This document shows, piece after piece, positions 14,179 through 20,548 of a stretch of 20,548 nt of DNA. Below the pieces are notes generated by a model. That model did no database searches and had not been told where the DNA came from. It saw only the letters and a list, made by a program, of their open reading frames with translations. Within the stretch, counting starts at the first letter, position 1. Each line of letters begins with the position of its first letter. Both the position numbers and the translations under genes were made by a program. The stretch is from contig JBBQHE010000057.1 in NCBI GenBank assembly GCA_038323655.1, forward strand, positions 1 to 20,548, in the 5' to 3' direction. Source of the DNA: Humitalea sp038323655 (GTDB taxonomy: Bacteria; Pseudomonadota; Alphaproteobacteria; Acetobacterales; Acetobacteraceae).

Positions 14179-14612
14179 TCCGCGCCGCCCAGCCGGTCGA
14201 GCAGGGCACTGCGGTTCAGCGCGATGTCGGCGATGGTCAAGTCATCCAGAACCGAAAGGAAAGCCCGCAAGGCGCGCTGCAGGCCGCGCGACAGGTGGCA
14301 GATGCCGATCAGCGGGCAGGTGTTGGTCTGCGGGGTGAAACACTCGACCAGGGCCAGCGGCGCCTCGGTCCAACGGATGATCTCGCCCACCGTGATCTGC
14401 TCGGCCGGGCGGGCCAGGCGCATGCCGCCGCGGCGCCCACGGATGGTCTCGATATAGCCACGGCGGGCCAGTTCGCTCGCGACCTTGACCAGATGCGCTT
14501 TCGAAATGCCATGCGCGCGGGCGACGTCGTCCACGGTGACGATCTGCGGCGCGCGCAGCGCCACGAGTTGCAGGATACGCAGGGTGAAGTTGGAATACTG
14601 GGTCAGCCGCAA
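14148..14612 (-). CDS. Rrf2-family Fe-S regulator, NsrR-like
   Basis: 154 residues if started at TTG 14612, which has AGAGG 7 nt upstream and gives the family's standard N-terminus MRLTQYSNFTLR; the frame itself runs back to 14747. Winged-helix residues 34-68 (GISKAHLVKVASEL, RGYIETIRGRRGGMRL) closely resemble NsrR. Cysteines C91, C99 and C105 should bind an Fe-S cluster. The tail ALRAFLSVLDDLTIADI also matches NsrR, the nitric-oxide sensor. Two features leave room for RirA or another branch: position 8 is Asn, whereas NsrR proteins commonly have Asp8 as a cluster ligand, and the 7+5 cysteine spacing is also used by RirA. Targets are unknown; no NO-detoxification gene is in the window. It converges on the repressor gene. 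Confidence 0.85.
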   Translation of the reverse strand: MRLTQYSNFTLRILQLVALRAPQIVTVDDVARAHGISKAHLVKVASELARRGYIETIRGRRGGMRLARPAEQITVGEIIRWTEAPLALVECFTPQTNTCPLIGICHLSRGLQRALRAFLSVLDDLTIADIALNRSALLDRLGGADQAVSAAGAQ

Positions 14613-14645
14613 GATGGAGCCTCTGTCACGCGAAAACCAGTAACG

Positions 14646-14674
14646 AATGTATTGCTTATCTAGCCACCGGGCAA
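14646..14674 (-). promoter_or_regulatory. candidate promoter of the Rrf2-family regulator gene
   Basis: On the minus strand TTGCCC (14674-14669) and TACATT (14651-14646) are separated by exactly 17 nt, each 4 of 6 consensus. This is the only AT-rich patch in the 204-bp gap 14613-14816. It supports a start at TTG 14612 rather than the ATG at 14747, which would lie upstream of the promoter. Nothing else is recognisable in the gap. Confidence 0.45.
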
Positions 14675-14816
14675 TGCCCACCACCCGCCGCCGCAAATTG
14701 ATGCCGCGCCGCCGACGGGGCATGCTGGGGCGCGCCCGCGGCGCCAAACATCCCGGTCACCTTGCCATGCCGAACGCCTGCCCGGTCACCCGCCGCACCG
14801 CCCGCCGGCCGTCCCG

Positions 14817-16313
14817 ATGATGCGGGCCGCGGTCGCCGGCTTCGAATTCGAAGGCAACAGCCTGTCGCTGCGCGTGACCCGGCGCGCCGATTTCGCCCGC
14901 AGCGGCCTGTCCGAGGGCGCCGCCCTGCTGGCCGCGACCGCGGGCAAGGACCTGGCCCTGACCGGCGGGATCGACGCGCTGCGCAAGGCGGGGGTCGAAC
15001 CGGTGCCGATCTTCGCCGCCAAGGGCGGGGCCGGCGGGCATATCGAGGACGCCTTCTTCCACGAAGCCCTGCACCGCATCGTCGAGGGCATCGCCCAGGC
15101 GCCGCCGGTGCAGGGCATCTACCTCGCGATGCACGGCGCGATGATCTGCGCCGAGGAAAAGGACCCCGAAGGCGCCGTCCTGGCCGCCTTGCGCGCCCGC
15201 GTCGGGCCGGACATGCCCATCGCCGTCAGCCTCGACCTGCACGCCCATGTCACGCATCGCATGGCAGCGGGGGCCAACATCATCGTGGGCTACGAGACCT
15301 ATCCGCATGTCGACGCCCATCGCACCGGCGCCTGTGCCGCGGGGCTGCTGGTGCGGGCCATGCAGGGCGCGATCAGGCCGGTCACCCGCATCCGCAAGTA
15401 CAACGCCATCCTGCCCGTACTCGGCGGTGCGACCCTTGGTGATGCGCCGATGGCCGAGGTCAGCGCCGAGGCCCGCGCCCTGGAGGCGGCAGGGCGCGCA
15501 TTGTCGGTCAGCTACTTCCCGGTGCAGCCATGGCTCGACATGGCCGATGTCGGGATCACGGGGCTCGCGGTGACGGATGCCGATGCCACGGCCGCGGAAG
15601 CAGCGGCCCAGACCGTGCTGGATGCCATGTGGGACCGCAGGCGCTGCTTCGAAATGCCCGCCATGACCCCGGACGAGGCGGTGCAGCAGGCCCTGCTGCG
15701 TGACGGCCAAACGCTGCTGATCGATGCGCCCGATTCGATCGGCGCCGGCGCCTCGGGCGATGCCCCGGCCCTGCTCGCTTCCCTGCTGGCGCATGCGCCC
15801 CAGGTCGCATCGGCGCTGTGCATCGTCGATCCAGAGGCCGCGGCCAGCGCCTTTCGCCTGGGGCCAGGCGCCGAGGCCCGTTTCACGGTCGGCGCCTGGC
15901 AGGACAAGCGCTGGTACAGCCCCGTGTCGCTGACGGCGCGGGTGGAGCGCCTGTGCGACGGTGTGTTCACCTATCGCGGCGGGCCGGCGGGCGGTGCGAC
16001 CGGCAGGCTGGGGCCGAGCGCGGTGCTGCGCACCGGCGGGCTGTCCCTGCTGGTCGCCACCCACGCCGTCTACGAACACCTGGACGAGCACTATGCAGCC
16101 TGCGGCATTGACATCGCGGCCTGCCGGCTGGTGTCGTTCAAGAACCTGATGAACTTCCAGAAACTGCTGGCGCCCGGGGTCGGTTTCATCGCGCTGCACG
16201 GCCCGGGTGCGGCGCCGCTGCGCCTGCAGGACGTGGCCTGGGCAAAGCGCCAGCGACCCTTCTGGCCGGCCGACGACACGCCGCGGCCCGTCCTGATCAC
16301 CAGCGACGCCTGA
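14817..16313 (+). CDS. M81-family metallopeptidase (MlrC / microcystinase-like)
   Basis: 498 residues from ATG 14817; ATG 14820 gives the more usual beginning MRAAVAGF. Zinc-site motifs of the M81 family are present: MHGAM at 105-109, SLDLHAHV at 138-145 (D140, H142) and GYETYPHVDAHRTG at 158-171. The MlrC C-terminal domain follows from about 290 (LLIDAPDSIGAGASGD). The family's N-terminal HETN motif is here FEGN (11-14), so the glutamate and asparagine remain but the histidine is replaced by phenylalanine. MlrC linearised-microcystin hydrolase is the founding member, but most homologues sit beside peptide transporters and have unknown substrates. A dipeptide-type binding-protein gene follows after 32 bp. 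No signal peptide; cytosolic. No clear Shine-Dalgarno precedes the start. Confidence 0.88.
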   Translation: MMRAAVAGFEFEGNSLSLRVTRRADFARSGLSEGAALLAATAGKDLALTGGIDALRKAGVEPVPIFAAKGGAGGHIEDAFFHEALHRIVEGIAQAPPVQGIYLAMHGAMICAEEKDPEGAVLAALRARVGPDMPIAVSLDLHAHVTHRMAAGANIIVGYETYPHVDAHRTGACAAGLLVRAMQGAIRPVTRIRKYNAILPVLGGATLGDAPMAEVSAEARALEAAGRALSVSYFPVQPWLDMADVGITGLAVTDADATAAEAAAQTVLDAMWDRRRCFEMPAMTPDEAVQQALLRDGQTLLIDAPDSIGAGASGDAPALLASLLAHAPQVASALCIVDPEAAASAFRLGPGAEARFTVGAWQDKRWYSPVSLTARVERLCDGVFTYRGGPAGGATGRLGPSAVLRTGGLSLLVATHAVYEHLDEHYAACGIDIAACRLVSFKNLMNFQKLLAPGVGFIALHGPGAAPLRLQDVAWAKRQRPFWPADDTPRPVLITSDA

Positions 16314-16345
16314 CGCGGTCCGCCACACGACAAGAGGAGACGAGC

Positions 16346-17968
16346 ATGCTCAACCGAAGGACCTTCCTGGGCGCGGCCGCGGCAGCGCCGCTGGCCCCGG
16401 TTCCTCTGCTGGCGGTCCCGCTGCTGTCGGTCCCGCTGCTTTCGGGGCCGGCGGTGGCGCAGGGCCGGGCGCGGGTGCTGCGCTATGTGCCCAGTTCCAA
16501 CCTCACCGTGCTGGACCCGATCTTCACCCCGGCCTCCGTCACCATCACCCATGGCTATTGCGTGTTCGACACGCTCTATGGCGTCGATGCGCAGATGCGC
16601 GCGGTGCCGCAGATGGCGGCCGGGCACAGTGTTTCCGCCGACGGGCTGACCTGGGAAATCACGCTGCGCGATGGCCTGACCTTCCATGACGGCGAACCGG
16701 TCCGCGCGCGCGACTGCGCCGCCAGCCTGGAACGCTGGTCCAAGCGCGACGGCTTTGGCCAGGCATTGGGGGCCGCGACCGAAAGCTTCGGCTTCAAGGA
16801 CGACAAGACCATCGTGATCCGGCTGACGCGCCGCTTCGGCCGGCTGCTGGATGCGATCGGCAAGCCGCATTCCTCGCCGGCGATGATCATGCCCGAGCGC
16901 CTGGCCAGGACCAGCCCGACCGTGCAGGTGACCGAGATGGTCGGCTCCGGCCCCTATCGCTTCGTGCCGGGCGAATATGTCTCGGGCGCGCGCATGGTCT
17001 ATGAAAAATTTGCGGGCTATGTGCCCCGCGGCGAAGCGCCGGCCTGGACCTCGGGCGGCAAGGTCGTGCATTTCGACCGGCTGGAATGGCAGGTGCTGCC
17101 CGACCCCGCGACGGCCACGGCGGCGCTGCAGGCGGGCGAGGTGGATTGGCTGGCGACGGTGCTGCCCGAACTGGTGCCCACCGTCACCCGCAACCGCGCG
17201 CTGCGGCTGTTTCGCGGCGACCCCTACGGCGTGCTGTCGGTGCTGCGCTTCAACCACCTGCATCCGCCCTTCGACAAGGTCGCGGTGCGCCAGGCGGTGC
17301 TGCGCGCGCTGGACCAGCTGCCCTTCATCCAGGCAATCACGGCCCGGCCCGAGGATGGCGAGGTCTGCCGTTCCATGTTCCCCTGCGGCATGCCGGGCGT
17401 CACCGAGGTAGGCCAGGGCGTGATGGGCACGCTGGACGCCGAGGCCGCCCGCCGGGCGCTCGCCGCCGCAGGCTATGCCGGCGAACGGGTCGTCATCCTG
17501 AACCCGACCGACATCGCCACCATCAACGCCCATGGCCTGCTGCTGGCCGACCTGCTGCGCCGGATCGGGATGAACGTGGACCTGCAGTCGCTCGACTGGG
17601 GCACGGTGGTGCAGCGGCGCATCTCCAAGAGCCCGATCGACCGCGGCGGCTGGAGCATCGCCTGCACCAACTGGCCGGCGATCTCGATCGACAATCCGGC
17701 GACCAATGCGACGACGCGCGGCCAGGGCGATACCGGCTGGTGGGGTTGGTTCGCCGATGCGCCGACGGAGGAGCTGGCGCAGCGCTGGCTGGGCGCCGCT
17801 TCGGCCGAGGAGGCCAGCGCCACATTCCTGGCAGCCCAGCAACGCGCGCTGGAAATGGTGCCCTCGGTGCCGCTCGGCCGCACCTTCTCCGACGGCGCGC
17901 TGCGCGCCGATCTGCAGGGTGCGCTGGCAGGCTCGGTGCAGATGTTCTGGAACGTGCGGCGCGGATGA
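16346..17968 (+). CDS. ABC transporter substrate-binding protein, family 5 (peptide/nickel type)
   Basis: 540 residues, ATG 16346 with AGAGGAGA about 5 nt upstream. The N-terminus has a Tat-like motif NRRTFLG and a long hydrophobic stretch with the repeat VPLLA/VPLLS/VPLLS, ending in AVAQ, so cleavage is likely near residue 39. The mature protein shows SBP_bac_5 features: an opening TLDPIF-like segment, GLTWEITLRDGLTFHDGEPVRARD at about 93-117, GSGPYRF at 196-202 and FNHLHPPFDKVAVRQAVLRALD at about 305-326. It should bind a peptide or similar solute in the periplasm. No permease or ATPase follows, so this is an orphan or the rest lies elsewhere. Its position directly after an M81 peptidase suggests uptake and hydrolysis of one peptide-like substrate. 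Confidence 0.9.
   Translation: MLNRRTFLGAAAAAPLAPVPLLAVPLLSVPLLSGPAVAQGRARVLRYVPSSNLTVLDPIFTPASVTITHGYCVFDTLYGVDAQMRAVPQMAAGHSVSADGLTWEITLRDGLTFHDGEPVRARDCAASLERWSKRDGFGQALGAATESFGFKDDKTIVIRLTRRFGRLLDAIGKPHSSPAMIMPERLARTSPTVQVTEMVGSGPYRFVPGEYVSGARMVYEKFAGYVPRGEAPAWTSGGKVVHFDRLEWQVLPDPATATAALQAGEVDWLATVLPELVPTVTRNRALRLFRGDPYGVLSVLRFNHLHPPFDKVAVRQAVLRALDQLPFIQAITARPEDGEVCRSMFPCGMPGVTEVGQGVMGTLDAEAARRALAAAGYAGERVVILNPTDIATINAHGLLLADLLRRIGMNVDLQSLDWGTVVQRRISKSPIDRGGWSIACTNWPAISIDNPATNATTRGQGDTGWWGWFADAPTEELAQRWLGAASAEEASATFLAAQQRALEMVPSVPLGRTFSDGALRADLQGALAGSVQMFWNVRRG
16400..16444 (+). repeat. three 15-bp tandem repeats within a signal-peptide coding region
   Basis: Units start at 16400, 16415 and 16430; the second and third (GTCCCGCTGCTGTCG and GTCCCGCTGCTTTCG) differ at one base and the first is more diverged. 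In frame they encode VPLLA, VPLLS and VPLLS, which make up most of the hydrophobic core of the binding protein's signal peptide. Confidence 0.85.
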
Positions 17969-17990
17969 AGGCAGCCGCGGGGTGGGCGTG

Positions 17991-18074
17991 TCAGCCGCTC
18001 CACGGCGGCGGGCGTCAGCCGCTCCGCGGCGGGTGTCAGCCGCTCCGCGGCGGAGGGTGTCAGCCGCTCCGCGG
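17991..18074. repeat. four-copy 21/24-bp tandem repeat at the 3' end of the HpsN-like gene
   Basis: TCAGCCGCTCC starts at 17991, 18015, 18036 and 18060, with periods of 24, 21 and 24 bp, all multiples of three. On the minus strand each copy encodes SG followed by TGA, and the copy at 18060 supplies the actual last codons and stop of the HpsN-like gene. The three others fill the 91-bp convergent gap. CCGCGG-containing dyads within the units could form small hairpins. Confidence 0.9.
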
Positions 18075-19334
18075 AAGGCGCAGATCGGCGGTCCGCGCAT
18101 GCGCCTCCATGCCTTCCAGCCGGGAGATGCGCGCGGTCACCTCGGCGACCGGCAGCGCCCCTTCGGCCGTCGCCCGCTGCCAGGTGACGGTCTTGAGGAA
18201 CTTCAGCACCGACAGCCCACCCGTATAGCGCGCCGCCCCCGAGGTCGGCAGCACATGGTTCGGCCCCGATGCCTTGTCGCCAAAAGCCACCGTGGTTTCC
18301 GCACCAAGGAACAGGGACCCATAGGCCGTCAGCCGGCCGAGCCACCAGTCGAGATCGCGCGCCTGGACATGCAGGTGTTCCGGCGCCTGCCGGTCGGCGG
18401 CCGCGGCCATCGCCTCGCGGTCGTCGCAGAGCGTCACCTCGGCCAGCCCGTCCCAGGCGGCGCGGGCGGCGGCGGCATTGGCCTGCGGCAAGGTCGCGAT
18501 CAGCCGCGGCACCAGGGCGATCACCGCCTCGGCCAGGGCGGCATCATCGGTCAGCAGCCAGACCGGCGAATCGGCGCCATGTTCCATCTGGCCCACCAGG
18601 TCAGAGGCCACCGTCCCCGCATCGGCCGAGCCATCGGCGATGATGAGGCTGTCGGTCGGCCCGGCCAGCATGTCGATCCCGACGCGGCCGAAGAGCTGGC
18701 GCTTGGCTTCGGCGACATGGGCATTGCCGGGACCGGCCAGCACATCGGCCGCCGGCAGGCCGAAGAAGCCGAAGGCCAGGGAAGCGATCGCGTGCACCCC
18801 GCCCATGCACACGATCCGGTCGGAACCGGCCAGGTGCATCGCGATCAACACGTCAACCGCCTGGCCCCGGGCGCCGCGCGGCGGCGAACAGGCGGTGACG
18901 TGGCCGACCCCGGCGACGCGCGCCGTGGTCACGGTCATCAACGCCGAGGCGATATGGCTGTAGCGGCCGCCGGGCGCGTAGCACCCCGCGGCCTGGACCG
19001 GGATGGACTTCTGGCCGGCGATGAAGCCCGGCGCCATCTCGATCTGCATGTCGGTCAGCGTGGCGCGCTGTGCTTGCGCGAAACGCCGGATATTCGCATG
19101 GGCGAAGCCGATGTCGGCCCGGGCCTGCGCGCCCACGCGCTGCACCGCGGCGTCGATCTGGGCGGGCGTCAGCAGGGGGTCACCGTCCCAGCCGTCAAGC
19201 GCCCGGGCATAGGCCAGGGCGCAGGCTTCGCCCCCGGCCTCGATCTCGCGCAGCATCCCGGCCACGCGGTCCGGCACCGCCGCATCCTGCGTCAGGGCGC
19301 GCGGGGTTGCGGTTTTCAGGCGGCGCGTGGCCAG
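18060..19334 (-). CDS. histidinol dehydrogenase-family enzyme, HpsN (sulfopropanediol dehydrogenase)-like
   Basis: 424 residues from a proposed CTG start at 19334; 405 if it starts at GTG 19277. Numbering from CTG: zinc ligands Q249 and H252 (GQMEHG), D353 (GDKASGPNH) and H412, catalytic pair E319-H320 (APEHL), and NAD-domain strings AGCYAPGGRYSHIAS and VLAGPGNAHVAEAKRQLFG. The strings GFIAGQKSIP, AGPTDSLIIAD and SPVWLLTDD are those of the HpsN branch, which oxidises (R)-sulfopropanediol to sulfolactate, rather than the histidine-biosynthesis enzyme. No his genes are nearby. The CTG start is supported by GGGAG (19345-19341) 6 nt upstream and by conserved sequence (MATRRLKTATPRAL) upstream of the GTG; the frame is closed by TGA at 19370-19368 with no ATG, GTG or TTG between. 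The last residues, PRSG, come from a tandem repeat. Sulfonate substrate is not proven. Confidence 0.82.
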   Translation of the reverse strand: MATRRLKTATPRALTQDAAVPDRVAGMLREIEAGGEACALAYARALDGWDGDPLLTPAQIDAAVQRVGAQARADIGFAHANIRRFAQAQRATLTDMQIEMAPGFIAGQKSIPVQAAGCYAPGGRYSHIASALMTVTTARVAGVGHVTACSPPRGARGQAVDVLIAMHLAGSDRIVCMGGVHAIASLAFGFFGLPAADVLAGPGNAHVAEAKRQLFGRVGIDMLAGPTDSLIIADGSADAGTVASDLVGQMEHGADSPVWLLTDDAALAEAVIALVPRLIATLPQANAAAARAAWDGLAEVTLCDDREAMAAAADRQAPEHLHVQARDLDWWLGRLTAYGSLFLGAETTVAFGDKASGPNHVLPTSGAARYTGGLSVLKFLKTVTWQRATAEGALPVAEVTARISRLEGMEAHARTADLRLPRSG

Positions 19335-19377
19335 GGCGATCTCCCGCTGCGATGACGGCGCGCATGGTCAGGCCAAA

Positions 19378-19405
19378 GCGGGCAGACGGGAAGACCCCTG
19401 CCCGC
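19378..19405 (-). terminator. strong hairpin, probable terminator or attenuator after the MFS gene
   Basis: Arms GCGGGCAG (19378-19385) and CTGCCCGC (19398-19405) pair perfectly over 8 bp; GGG and CCC extend the stem by three more pairs across a 2-nt bulge. It begins 2 nt after the MFS stop and on the minus strand is followed by TTT. The short T-run makes partial termination plausible before the HpsN-like gene, whose proposed start is only 43 nt further on. Confidence 0.55.
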
Positions 19406-19407
19406 CG

Positions 19408-20548
19408 CTAGATCCGCCGCCACCAGCGCCGGGTCAGCGCCAGCGCGAGCAGCCCCTCCAGCCCGGTGATGACGCCCGCGGCCTGGGCGCCAAAGGCATC
19501 GGCCAGCAGCCCGACATGGACGAAGCCGATGGGGCCGAGCCCGATGCAGACCGACTGCAGCCCAAGCACACGGCTGCGCAATTCGGGTGCTGCGGCAAGA
19601 TAGACCAGCGTCGCCTGCATGATGGAAAACCCGGCCTGGCCGACCCCGGCCAGGAACAGCGCCGCCCCAGCCAGGACCGGCAGGGGTGCGATGGCGAAGG
19701 CCGCCAGCATGGCCAGGAACAGCGTCACCCCGCCGAGGAAGCATGGCCGATAGGCGCCGGGCCGCACCCAGGCCGCAATCGCCACCACGCCGACCAGCGC
19801 GCCCACGCCATCCATCGCCGACAGCACGCCGATGGCCCCCGGCCCCATGCCCAGGTGGTCGCGCGCGATCACCGGCACCAGGCTGGTGAAGGGCCAGCCG
19901 AAGACGTTGAAGATGATGGTGACGATCATGGTGCCCAGCAGCCGCGGGTCGGCCCGCACCGCGGCCAGGCCCTGGGCGATTCGCGCAAGCACCCCTTCCC
20001 CGGCGGTGGCGGCGATGCCGCTGCGCGTGCGCATGCTCAGCCCCGCGACCAGCCCGACCAGATGGAAGCCGATGCCGGCCAGGAAGGCGCCCTCCACCCC
20101 CACCCAGGCGACCAGCAGCCCCGCCAGCGCGGGGCCGAGGATTCGGCTCACATTGTTGCTGCCGACATCGGCCGACATGGCCCGGGCCATGCGCGCGGGC
20201 GTCGCGACCTGGCCGATCAGCATGCGCCGCACCGGGCTGTCGGCGGCCCAGGCCAGGCCGCTGACGAAACTCGCCAGCGCCAGGTGCCAGACCTCAAGCA
20301 GCCCACCCCGGGCGAGCAGGGCCAGCACGACGGAAACGGTCAGGTTCAGCACGGCGATGCCGAGCAGCGCGCGATGCAATTCGAAGCGTTCGATCACGGC
20401 GCCCAGGAAGGCGCCGAACAATCCCATCGGCAGAATGCGCAGCATGGCCAGCATCGCGACCAGGAAGGCCGAGCCGGTCTGGTCATAGGCGAACAGGGCG
20501 ATGGCCAGCATGTCCAGCCAGCGGACGAGCGAAACCATGAGACCCACG
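19408..20548 (-). CDS. MFS transporter (MFS_3/EntS-like exporter), partial at 5' end
   Basis: 379 residues of a major facilitator are visible. A GTG at 20547 is the first possible start in the window, but the frame is still open at the edge, and the normal family N-terminus has about 15-25 more residues before the SLVRWLDMLAIALFAYDQTG segment, so the gene probably continues to the right. About 11 hydrophobic segments can be counted. A motif-A-like loop, GAFLGAVIERFELHRAL (about 45-61), lies between helices 2 and 3. The SPVRRMLI and GSNNVSRILGPALAGLL strings recall the MFS_3/EntS group that exports small molecules such as siderophores. It lies 73 bp upstream of the HpsN-like gene on the same strand, separated by a hairpin. 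Substrate unknown. Confidence 0.85.
   Translation of the reverse strand, partial: VGLMVSLVRWLDMLAIALFAYDQTGSAFLVAMLAMLRILPMGLFGAFLGAVIERFELHRALLGIAVLNLTVSVVLALLARGGLLEVWHLALASFVSGLAWAADSPVRRMLIGQVATPARMARAMSADVGSNNVSRILGPALAGLLVAWVGVEGAFLAGIGFHLVGLVAGLSMRTRSGIAATAGEGVLARIAQGLAAVRADPRLLGTMIVTIIFNVFGWPFTSLVPVIARDHLGMGPGAIGVLSAMDGVGALVGVVAIAAWVRPGAYRPCFLGGVTLFLAMLAAFAIAPLPVLAGAALFLAGVGQAGFSIMQATLVYLAAAPELRSRVLGLQSVCIGLGPIGFVHVGLLADAFGAQAAGVITGLEGLLALALTRRWWRRI

Noticed and set aside
14613..14747. N-terminal extension of the Rrf2 regulator from ATG 14747
   Set aside because: It is Arg-rich and contains the candidate promoter; the conserved N-terminus begins at TTG 14612.
17991..18074. CRISPR array
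   Set aside because: Repeat units are contiguous with no unique spacers of constant length, and no cas genes are near. The same applies to 3371-3460.
16091..18100. 669-codon minus-strand frame opposite the M81 and binding-protein genes
   Set aside because: It spans two well-supported plus-strand genes and has no recognisable domain.

Overview
The window is a very GC-rich stretch (mostly C or G at third codon positions) with a gene content typical of Alphaproteobacteria, probably Rhodospirillales/Acetobacteraceae (Roseomonas-like). That placement is inferred from composition and gene types; no taxonomic marker gene is present. I see no rRNA, tRNA, CRISPR array, insertion sequence or prophage. 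Genes are packed tightly, often with 4-bp ATGA-type overlaps, and the longest gap is about 200 bases.

Layout. 1-855 (-): the N-terminal 285 residues of a PAS/HisKA_2 sensor histidine kinase that runs off the left edge. 1039-5407 (-): a run of four genes in the order hydantoinase/dihydropyrimidinase, a small protein resembling a degenerate phytanoyl-CoA dioxygenase, a spacer with 15-bp tandem repeats, an endonuclease/exonuclease/phosphatase-fold hydrolase, and a ClsC-like phospholipase D/cardiolipin synthase. 5406-6413 (+): a COG0523/CobW-type metallochaperone GTPase, divergent from the hydantoinase, with overlapping start codons. 6512-9933 (+): a complete polar amino-acid ABC importer (binding protein, permease, ATPase) followed after 2 bp by a DAO-family flavin oxidase, which looks like an uptake-and-oxidation operon.

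9958-14178 is the best-defined system: a BigR/SqrR-type reactive-sulfur cassette. A divergent ArsR-family repressor has two cysteines 66 residues apart (C37, C103), the spacing I recall for BigR and SqrR. It faces a five-gene operon: DUF2892 membrane protein, two half-size YeeE/YedE sulfur transporters, an ETHE1-like persulfide dioxygenase, and a SulP anion permease with a STAS domain. A 9+6+9 inverted repeat (13817-13840) lies in the 61-bp divergent gap and overlaps candidate promoters for both directions. The expected logic is derepression by persulfide, uptake of reduced sulfur, oxidation to sulfite and export through SulP. No sulfide:quinone oxidoreductase is in the window. An NsrR/RirA-like Rrf2 Fe-S regulator (14148-14612, -) converges on the repressor gene and overlaps its 3' end.

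14817-17968 (+): an M81 (MlrC-like) metallopeptidase and a family-5 (dipeptide-type) ABC binding protein with a Tat-like signal. 18060-20548 (-): an MFS exporter, cut by the right edge, followed by a strong hairpin and then a histidinol-dehydrogenase-family enzyme closest to the HpsN (sulfopropanediol dehydrogenase) branch. This last gene appears to start at CTG, and its 3' end, stop codon included, is tandemly repeated into the intergenic space.

I did not find a clearly new system. The most unusual items are the overlapping divergent starts of the metallochaperone and hydantoinase genes, the probable CTG start and repeated stop region of the HpsN-like gene, the cofactor-ligand-less PhyH-like protein, and the sulfide-repressor/NsrR-like pairing.
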